Source: Planctomycetia bacterium
GTDB taxonomy: Bacteria > Planctomycetota > UBA11346
Length of the DNA stretch: 6,344 nt
Direction: 5' to 3'
NCBI GenBank assembly: GCA_005801395.1
Contig: SYDV01000037.1
Location: forward strand, 1 to 6,344
The notes under the pieces were generated by a model. It was not told the DNA's origin and did no database searches. It saw only the letters and a list, made by a program, of their open reading frames with translations. This document shows positions 1 through 4,701 of this stretch, one piece after another. How positions within the stretch are numbered: position 1 is the stretch's first letter; each line of letters opens with the position of its first letter. Made by a program: the position numbers and the translations under genes.

Positions 1-1
1 A

Positions 2-754
2 TTATCTGTCCTGGGACTATTCTGCGTGCTTGGCACGAATTTAACGGCGGTCGAAACTGGTGTTGGTGCGGTTGCGATAACCGATGCCGAAATTATTTTT
101 GATGGCTCACGGGCGATGTTGGATGATAAATGGACCTACTGGGAAGGCCCGCGTTTTTCTTCATCATTGCCTATTAAATGGCAGATAGTGAATGAACCAG
201 TTGGTGCAGGAACGGTACTGATGACCGATGATCCAGCAGCAGCCGGGGGAAAATATGGCGCAGCTGACGTCGTGACGAAAAAGCTCTATCGTGACTTCCG
301 TCTGCATATCGAATTTTTAGTAATGAAGGAAGGCGGTAATAGCGGGGTTTATTTACAAAATCGCTATGAAATCCAGGTATTAGATGGCGATAAAACGCCA
401 CATGGTATGGGTGCAATTATTAATCAAACCGAATCTCCTTATCATGCGTATGCGGGCACGGGAAAATGGAATGCCTACGATGTTAATTTTCGCGCTGCGC
501 GCTTTCTGGACGGGAAACTTAGTGAAAAGGCTTTGGTAACGGTGTATTTTAATGGAATTAAAGTTCACACCAACGTGCGCATAGATAAAGTACATGGCGG
601 CCCCAATTCAGGCATTGATGGTGGTAACAATAAAGGCAGTGGCATTACCGATGTTCCAGGGGGTATTAAATTGCAGTGTGAAGGCCACGACGTGCGCTAC
701 CGCAATATTTGGATCAAAGAGTTAAACCTTGCCGAATCCAACACTGATTTCTAG
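2..754 (+). CDS. DUF1080 / 3-keto-disaccharide hydrolase family secreted protein (5' truncated)
   Basis: Family PF06439 (DUF1080, 3-keto-disaccharide hydrolase) has a concanavalin-like beta-sandwich fold, and characterised members cleave 3-keto-glycosides; the substrate here is unknown. The frame is open from base 2 to the TAG at 752-754. The first codons read LSVLGLFCVLGTNLTA, which looks like the hydrophobic core of a signal peptide, so the true start lies before the window; the GTG at 26 is only the first start-like codon inside it. Numbered from that GTG, family landmarks are IIFDGS (23-28), a W at 52 in the usual strand, TKKLYRDFRL (84-93), GNSGVYL (104-110), YEIQVLD (114-120), KWNAYDV (147-153), VYFNG (173-177), GGIKLQCEGHDVRYRNIWIKEL (about 212-233). 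No lipobox is clear. The gene overlaps the next one by 26 bases, suggesting cotranscription. The family assignment is firm; the precise reaction is inferred. Confidence 0.9.
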   Translation, partial: LSVLGLFCVLGTNLTAVETGVGAVAITDAEIIFDGSRAMLDDKWTYWEGPRFSSSLPIKWQIVNEPVGAGTVLMTDDPAAAGGKYGAADVVTKKLYRDFRLHIEFLVMKEGGNSGVYLQNRYEIQVLDGDKTPHGMGAIINQTESPYHAYAGTGKWNAYDVNFRAARFLDGKLSEKALVTVYFNGIKVHTNVRIDKVHGGPNSGIDGGNNKGSGITDVPGGIKLQCEGHDVRYRNIWIKELNLAESNTDF

Positions 755-1580
755 CGACGATTCAGCGCTGCAATTTTTATCCTGTGCTGATGGCGACGAC
801 CTTCAGCGACAGATCGCTAGTTGGCTGACGTTAGATCCCGCTCCATTTGCGTTGGTCTGTGGAATTGCCAGTCGTATGGAAGAAGGTCGTTGGTGCGGGA
901 TAATCAAGCGAAATGGGCAACCGTTGGTGGCACTGGCGCAAACCCCACCGTGGCCAGTTATTGTGGCTTCGCCATTACCGGCAGATGATGGTCTTGCCCA
1001 GGCCGTGGCTTCGGTATTGCGTGCGCAACCGTTGGCGGTGACCTTAATAAATGCTCCGCGTCCCTGGACGGAGGCGATTGCTCGCGAATTGAGAATCGTG
1101 GCGAATAAAACTCAGGGCGTGGCGCTTCATCGTTTAGAAGGACAGCCGCAATTACCGCATTCTGTCGCAGGATCAGCGCGGCCATTTCGCCTAAAAGAAT
1201 TATCCTTATTACAAACGTGGTTGCACGACTTCGCTTGTGAAGCGACCCCGGAAGATCCTCAGCCATTAGTGCCGATGACGACATTGTTGGACATGCGTTT
1301 ATCGGTGTACGCGTGGACGGTAGCTGATGAACCGGTGTCGATGGCCAGAGTTCAACGGCCATTTTGCGGCGGCTGGACGATAGGCCCGGTTTATACTCCA
1401 CCGTCCCATCGTGGTCAGGGTTTTGGTGGTGCAGTCGTGCATGCGCAATGCCAACGGTTATTGACCGAAGGCAGCCGCTATGTGATTTTATATACGGATA
1501 TGGCCAATCAGACGTCGAATAAACTGTATGCGCGTATTGGGTTTCAGCGGATTTTGGAGCAGCGGAGGGTGAGTTGGTGA
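729..1580 (+). CDS. GNAT family N-acetyltransferase (COG3393-like)
   Basis: This 283-residue protein has a C-terminal GNAT fold that transfers an acetyl group from acetyl-CoA to an unknown amine. The acetyl-CoA pyrophosphate loop (motif A) is visible as HRGQGFGG at residues 227-234, preceded by the strand WTIGPVYTPP (216-225) and followed by YVILYTDMANQTSNKLY and ARIGFQRI (251-275), a signature of the COG3393 subgroup. Residues 1-140 form a less conserved N-terminal domain, as is usual in this subgroup. The start is forced towards TTG at 729: an in-frame TAA at 723-725 blocks anything upstream and no early ATG exists. A weak purine-rich AAAGAG lies at about 716-721. The start lies inside the end of the DUF1080 gene (26-base overlap, different frame), which implies translational coupling. 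The stop is only 6 bases before repeat element A. The protein is cytoplasmic, with no signal peptide seen. A CTG at 744 is an alternative start. Confidence 0.88.
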   Translation: MPNPTLISSDDSALQFLSCADGDDLQRQIASWLTLDPAPFALVCGIASRMEEGRWCGIIKRNGQPLVALAQTPPWPVIVASPLPADDGLAQAVASVLRAQPLAVTLINAPRPWTEAIARELRIVANKTQGVALHRLEGQPQLPHSVAGSARPFRLKELSLLQTWLHDFACEATPEDPQPLVPMTTLLDMRLSVYAWTVADEPVSMARVQRPFCGGWTIGPVYTPPSHRGQGFGGAVVHAQCQRLLTEGSRYVILYTDMANQTSNKLYARIGFQRILEQRRVSW

Positions 1581-1586
1581 TTTTTA

Positions 1587-1840
1587 TGTCCGAGGTCCGA
1601 GGTCCTATTTGGGTCCGGGGGTCCGGAGGTCCGGAAGTCTCACGTGATTGTTGATCTTTTGTTTCGTGGATGATTTTGTTGCGGCTGCAGAAAGGCTGGG
1701 GCCATTTTATTTAGTCGGCCTGTGCGGATGAGAATGGCTCCAGCCTTTCTGCAGCTGAAATATCGACGTTCGTTTATGCACAAATATGCGATCAGGCGGG
1801 ACTTCCGGACTTCCGGACCTCCGGACTTCCGGACCCAAAT
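1587..1840 (+). repeat. Composite palindromic repeat element, copy A
   Basis: A roughly 254-bp non-coding element fills the gap between the convergent GNAT and toxin genes. It has a left array of TCCGGAGG/TCCGGAAG-type 8-bp units (about 1587-1636), a 166-bp core (1637-1802), and a right array of the same units in inverted orientation (1803-1836). The outer paired ends are ATTTGGGTCC (1607-1616) and its exact reverse complement GGACCCAAAT (1831-1840). The core holds a 23-bp hairpin with 47-base flanks that also partly pair (22 Watson-Crick plus 10 G-U by hand count). Copy B at 4319-4581 has the same architecture and the same core length. Short open frames through it are by-products of the palindrome. 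It could be a MITE or REP-like element or a structured RNA; no transposase is in the window. Confidence 0.88.
1684..1755 (+). repeat. Conserved 23-bp stem and 26-base loop of copy A
   Basis: The left arm is 1684-1706 and the right arm 1733-1755, with a 26-base loop between (1707-1732). The arms begin GCTGCAGAAAGGCTGG and pair at 22 of 23 positions; the single deviation (G in the left arm, T in the right) is a G-U pair in plus-strand RNA. No T-tract follows, so it does not look like a standard intrinsic terminator, although a strong hairpin between convergent genes might still act as a transcription barrier. Confidence 0.92.
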
Positions 1841-1876
1841 GAGCCTCACTCACATCTCACAATTGGATGTTGGCGT

Positions 1877-2221
1877 TTATTTCAAATCAAGGACGAGAGA
1901 AATGCCAAATTCGACTTGATCAATTATTAGGTCCGAAACCTGGGCAATTCGATCGCCAAATCTGGACTTATCTATTGCCGTCATATGTGCGACGCAAATG
2001 ACTGAGTCTTTCGGTAAATAGCCATCATCTTTTGAAATGAATACGTTCCCAGGAATATCGGAATAAGCGAGGCTGGAGGTAATGCCAATAACCACAATGG
2101 TATTAAAATTAGATCGGTTGATTACATTGGCCTGAATGACCAATACCGGACGGTTAAATGATGGCTCGCTGCCAATGTTCTCACCAAGGTCGGCCCAATA
2201 AATTTCACCCCGTTTAATCAT
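1877..2221 (-). CDS. mazF: Type II toxin, MazF/PemK family endoribonuclease
   Basis: A 114-residue protein of the MazF/PemK family, sequence-specific mRNA interferases with a small SH3-like beta-barrel that dimerise and are neutralised by the cognate antitoxin. It opens with KRGEIYWADLG (3-13), continues GSEP (17-20) and NRPVLVIQ (23-30), and has ITSS (47-50) and the C-terminal helix region VSDLIIDQVEFGISLVLDL (95-113). R24 and T48 fall at the positions of the arginine and threonine known to be catalytic in characterised MazF proteins, so it is probably active. Length is normal for the family. The chosen ATG overlaps the antitoxin stop as TGATG (shared base at 2221), typical translational coupling; two GTG codons at 2227 and 2224 are in-frame alternatives. 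No strong Shine-Dalgarno sequence is seen. Repeat element A lies 36 bases past its stop. Confidence 0.93.
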   Translation of the reverse strand: MIKRGEIYWADLGENIGSEPSFNRPVLVIQANVINRSNFNTIVVIGITSSLAYSDIPGNVFISKDDGYLPKDSVICVAHMTAIDKSRFGDRIAQVSDLIIDQVEFGISLVLDLK

Positions 2222-2451
2222 CACCACGGCAGCCGCCGGAGGGTGTCGAGCGAGCCTTCGTGCATTCGTTCATTTTGAGTAATTTTAACCAATGCCGCAT
2301 TGATTCTTTCCGTCACATTTTCATCACGATGGTGCTGAAGGTATTCAGCGAGGGCCTTCGCGTAAAGTTCTGATCTAGTCATATCCTGTTGTTGTGCATA
2401 GAGATCTGCCGCAGCATAGAGATTATCAGGGAGGCTAATTGCCGTTTTCAT
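2221..2451 (-). CDS. Type II antitoxin, ribbon-helix-helix (MazE/CopG-like)
   Basis: A 76-residue protein with the ribbon-helix-helix pattern: a short beta strand KTAISLP (2-8), helix A (about 9-21) and helix B starting TRSELYAKALAEYLQHH (24-40). The C-terminal half is charged and probably flexible, the part that in such antitoxins wraps round the toxin. It should dimerise, bind its own promoter and neutralise the MazF encoded immediately downstream. The frame extends upstream to a TTG at 2490, but that extension coincides with a good promoter (TTGACT, 17 bases, TATAAA), so the ATG at 2451 giving MKTAISLPDNL is preferred, matching the usual beginning of this family. The mRNA would start at or within a few bases of this ATG. 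Confidence 0.9.
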   Translation of the reverse strand: MKTAISLPDNLYAAADLYAQQQDMTRSELYAKALAEYLQHHRDENVTERINAALVKITQNERMHEGSLDTLRRLPW

Positions 2452-2457
2452 ACTAAG

Positions 2458-2486
2458 TTTATACCGCAGGAGGATGCCTAAGTCAA
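2458..2486 (-). promoter_or_regulatory. Sigma70-type promoter of the toxin-antitoxin operon
   Basis: On the minus strand, TTGACT (2486-2481) and TATAAA (2463-2458) each match consensus at 5 of 6 positions and are separated by exactly 17 bases. The antitoxin ATG begins 6 bases after the -10 box, so transcription would begin at the start codon or just inside it, giving a leaderless message. A direct repeat of ACTTAG (2483-2478 and 2458-2453) overlaps the -35 box and follows the -10 box, 25 bases apart; it is a candidate operator for the ribbon-helix-helix antitoxin. The promoter is well supported by sequence; the operator is inference. Confidence 0.7.
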
Positions 2487-2490
2487 TCAA

Positions 2491-2653
2491 CGGTAAAGGG
2501 CTGTCACATATGAGGAAAATTGAGTGGACAAAAAGTACGGGCGTGGTGGCAATTTACGGATTAAGGTGGGTTAAAGTACGGTTACCGGAAGACCGGAAAT
2601 CATTTTATTAAACGATTTAACAGAGTCTTATTGGTTTGTTCTTAATATGACAG
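2491..2653. other. Gap between antitoxin promoter and small membrane protein gene
   Basis: No convincing gene is seen. A 33-codon frame from the ATG at 2510 to the TAA at 2609-2611 has no recognisable similarity and no good ribosome site. TACGG occurs three times (2536, 2555, 2577), twice inside the longer AAAGTACGG (2532-2540 and 2573-2581). Two consecutive ACCGGAA(G/A) units at 2584-2599 have the same 8-bp period as the arrays of the repeat elements and may be a decayed fragment of one. Confidence 0.4.
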
Positions 2654-2959
2654 TCATCGGTTTCGTAGATATCGGAAGAGGTCGAATGCGCCTCCTGGCA
2701 ATACCCAATTCAATAATGCCCCAACGTACCAATAAGTTACAGGAATAGTCGTTTCTGGATGAGTCAGATATAAAACAGACCGACTTATCGGGAATAGAAA
2801 TAAGGAATATTCACCATTAGCATTTGGTTCGAATGTCATTATCCAAATGCAGATTGCAGCAATGGCCACAATCAAGCCGATTAGTGTATAAAAAAACATT
2901 GAGGCGTACGAGCGCAAGAGGTCAAACAAAGAACTTCCCCTATTTTCCCGCCCGCTCAT
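2654..2959 (-). CDS. Small membrane protein of unknown function
   Basis: I do not recognise this protein. From the ATG at 2959 it has 101 residues: a charged N-terminus (SGRENRGS, then FDLLRSYAS), a clear membrane segment FFYTLIGLIVAIAAICIWIM, a polar loop, and a second moderately hydrophobic stretch VTYWYVGALLNWVLPGGAFDLF before a basic end (RYLRNR). Two inner-membrane passes are likely. It follows larC on the same strand and the ATG lies 20 bases inside larC's end, so the two are probably cotranscribed. An attractive alternative start is the TTG at 2929: AGGGGA (2941-2936) sits 6 bases before it, the best ribosome site in the window, and it would leave larC free of overlap (91 residues). 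A longer version from 2995 is also open but lies wholly within larC. It appears AT-richer than larC. Being a real gene is likely but not certain. Confidence 0.55.
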   Translation of the reverse strand: MSGRENRGSSLFDLLRSYASMFFYTLIGLIVAIAAICIWIMTFEPNANGEYSLFLFPISRSVLYLTHPETTIPVTYWYVGALLNWVLPGGAFDLFRYLRNR

Positions 2960-4262
2960 CCCAGGCCGCCAGTGCTGCGCGTTGCACTTCATCAAACGTC
3001 ATCCCGAGCGCCTGGGCAACGGCTAAGACTTGATCCGCTTCTGGTTTTGCGCGTTCGCTGCCGTCTGGTTGGGTTACGACTTTGATGGCGATGTCGTGTC
3101 CATCCACGCTGACGGTATCCATGCGGCGTGGTAATATGGTGCGGTTCATTAATTGATGACGCACACCGATGGTGCTGGAACGAGTCAGGACCATGGTGGT
3201 CATCGTGGTTTGTTGATGCGGATCGCATAACACGGTCAGTGCGTAACCTGGGCGACCTTTTTTCATAATAATTGGCGTGAGATACGCATCGCGTGCTCCG
3301 GCATTTATTAATTCTGAGATTAAGACGGCAAGTTGTTCGCCGGTGGCGTCGTCGATTTGGCAGCGAATTTCGCACACGATATCGCGCTGATCGGTCATTT
3401 CGCTAACGATACTCGCGCGCACGGCGTTAACTAATCCAGGAATTGTTTTGTGCCCAGCGCCATAGCCGACGCGGGTGCTGTTCATGACGATTTCTTGCCC
3501 CGGGTGGAGATACGAATTGGTTAAAGCCGTGATTAATGCGCAGCCCGTTGGCGTGGTTAATTCGCCGGTGACATCGGCAATTTGGCGGTGTGGCGCACCA
3601 GTGCGAGCCAGCATCGTGGCCACAGCTGGTACCGGTACAGGCATGCGACCATGTGCGCAATTCACGCTGCCATTTCCAGGCATAATTGCGGTTGAGATAA
3701 TTCGGTCGATGTCTAATTGTTCGAGCAATAAACAACAACCAACAATATCCGCGATGGCGTCGAGCGAACCGACCTCGTGAAATTCAACGTCGTCGACCGA
3801 CAAGCCATGAACTTGGGCTTCGGCTTCGGCCAGGGTGCGAAACACGAGGCTGGCACGTTGTTTGACGCGATCTGCTAATTTTGCCGTCGATAATAATTCG
3901 CGAATGACGCGGTACGGACGATGAGCGTGATCAATGACGGGTTTGCCGGTCAGCGATAATCGCGGCGTGTTTTCATCATGGTGATGATGATCGTGTCCGT
4001 GATGATGGTCGTGGTGATGGTTCGCAACATGCGCGGCTAACAGACGTTGATCCCAGGCTGCTGTTTGTTCGGCAAGAACATCGACCTGACGCGCGGAAAT
4101 ACCCGATAGCGAAACCTGTTTGGCCGTGATCTGAATCGGACCAAGACCGAGGCCGAGTAATTCCTCGTGTAGTTGCGACACGTTCCCACCGAGGTCAATT
4201 AACGCGGCCAACAACATGTCGCCAGCTATGCCGCTCGGCATTTCAATGAAGAGGGTGCTCAT
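2940..4262 (-). CDS. larC: LarC, nickel insertion protein for the LarA-type pincer cofactor
   Basis: LarC (DUF111 family) is the CTP-dependent cyclometallase that inserts nickel into pyridinium-3,5-bisthiocarboxylic acid mononucleotide, the last step in making the nickel-pincer nucleotide used by lactate racemase LarA and relatives. The 440-residue length is near normal. Landmarks are the N-terminal SGIAGDMLLAALIDLG (10-25), FHEVGSLDAIADIVG (161-175), HGRMPVPVPA (204-213), GELTTPTGCAL (233-243), RVGYGAGHK (264-272) and the C-terminal half with KKGRPGYALTVLC (334-346). Residues 82-95 contain eleven histidines, a probable nickel-binding or storage loop common in the family. The gene is one continuous frame; in some lactobacilli larC is split and expressed by frameshifting, which is not needed here. 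The ATG at 4262 has no evident Shine-Dalgarno sequence. No larA, larB or larE is visible in the window. Repeat copy B begins less than 60 bases upstream. Confidence 0.95.
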   Translation of the reverse strand: MSTLFIEMPSGIAGDMLLAALIDLGGNVSQLHEELLGLGLGPIQITAKQVSLSGISARQVDVLAEQTAAWDQRLLAAHVANHHHDHHHGHDHHHHDENTPRLSLTGKPVIDHAHRPYRVIRELLSTAKLADRVKQRASLVFRTLAEAEAQVHGLSVDDVEFHEVGSLDAIADIVGCCLLLEQLDIDRIISTAIMPGNGSVNCAHGRMPVPVPAVATMLARTGAPHRQIADVTGELTTPTGCALITALTNSYLHPGQEIVMNSTRVGYGAGHKTIPGLVNAVRASIVSEMTDQRDIVCEIRCQIDDATGEQLAVLISELINAGARDAYLTPIIMKKGRPGYALTVLCDPHQQTTMTTMVLTRSSTIGVRHQLMNRTILPRRMDTVSVDGHDIAIKVVTQPDGSERAKPEADQVLAVAQALGMTFDEVQRAALAAWDERAGK

Positions 4263-4318
4263 GGTGGGGCATATTGAACTGCGTCGGCGCGGGCAAAAGG
4301 GGGAGAATGTGCTGGGAG

Positions 4319-4581
4319 TGTCCGGAAGTGCTTGGGAGAGTCCGGAGGTCCTATTTGGGTCCGGGAGTCCGGAAGTCCGGAAGTCCGGAAGTCTTGGGCG
4401 ATTGTTGAATTTCTTTTTCGTGGAAGATTTTGTTGCGGCTGCAGAAAGGCTGGGGCCATTTTAATCAGTCGGCATGTGTGGATGAGAATGGCTCCAGCCT
4501 TTTTGCAGCCGAAAAATATCACCCCACAAATAAGAAGGTCGTCGATCACGTGAGACTTCCGGACTTCCGGACTCTCCCAAG
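4319..4581 (+). repeat. Composite palindromic repeat element, copy B
   Basis: A second copy of the element seen at 1587-1840, in the same orientation, about 2.75 kb away and placed between divergent genes. A left array of TCCGGAAG/TCCGGAGG units (about 4319-4390) is followed by a 166-bp core (4391-4556) and a short inverted array (4557-4571). The outer ends pair exactly over 16 bases: CTTGGGAGAGTCCGGA (4331-4346) with its reverse complement at 4566-4581. The left array also contains ATTTGGGTCC (4353-4362), which in copy A is the paired terminus but here lacks a partner, so the boundaries are nested. The arrays have unequal unit numbers on the two sides. Open frames crossing this region on both strands are palindrome artefacts. 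Confidence 0.88.
4438..4509 (+). repeat. Conserved 23-bp stem and 26-base loop of copy B
   Basis: Left arm 4438-4460, loop 4461-4486, right arm 4487-4509. The left arm is identical to that of copy A, the right arm differs at one position, and the loop matches at 22 of 26. Two stem positions deviate from Watson-Crick pairing and both are G-U in plus-strand RNA. No T-tract follows. Confidence 0.92.
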
Positions 4582-4701
4582 GGTTTCTAAATAGCGCGTA
4601 AATATGAGATCAAGTGTAATGGAATACATATCTGTAGCCGGATCAAATATATCTACAATTCACGATGGTTGACAATTTGGCCCAACGTAAAAATGCCCGT
4701 T
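4582..4701. other. Leader region between repeat B and the FAD oxidoreductase gene
   Basis: AT-rich non-coding stretch that should contain the promoter of the downstream gene. A perfect TTGACA lies at 4669-4674, but no convincing -10 box sits 16-18 bases after it, so I do not call a promoter. TACAAT at 4654-4659 could be a -10 box without a matching -35. No Shine-Dalgarno sequence precedes either candidate ATG of the next gene. Confidence 0.35.

Noticed and set aside
958..1401. 147-codon minus-strand frame opposite the GNAT gene
   Set aside because: It lies entirely inside a well-supported gene on the other strand and its translation resembles no family.
1684..1755. Rho-independent bidirectional terminator for the convergent GNAT and toxin genes
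   Set aside because: The stem is strong but no T-tract follows on either side, the loop is long, and an identical structure occurs between divergent genes at 4438-4509 where a terminator is not required.
1587..1840. CRISPR array
   Set aside because: The repeated units are 8 bp and contiguous, without unique spacers, and no cas genes are present.
1640..1849. Open frames on both strands through repeat A (also 1722-1919 plus) that share the peptide KMAPAFLQ with frames in repeat B
   Set aside because: The shared peptide comes from the palindromic stem itself. The frames have no ribosome sites, cross the 8-bp arrays, and appear on both strands, as expected from an inverted repeat.
2992..3780. 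Several frames within larC on both strands (2992-3375 minus, 3427-3738 minus, 3475-3780 plus)
   Set aside because: Shadows of larC; translations are rich in R, H and C without domain features, and larC is intact across the region, so they are not frameshift pieces.
4216..4553. Overlapping short frames on both strands through repeat B (4216-4464 plus, 4332-4553 plus, 4259-4549 minus)
   Set aside because: They are translations of the arrays and hairpin, with low-complexity runs such as SGSPEVRKSGS; similar database entries would probably be annotation artefacts.
4669..4697. Promoter for the FAD oxidoreductase based on TTGACA at 4669
   Set aside because: No acceptable -10 sequence occurs at 16-18 bases; the expected place falls on the first candidate ATG.
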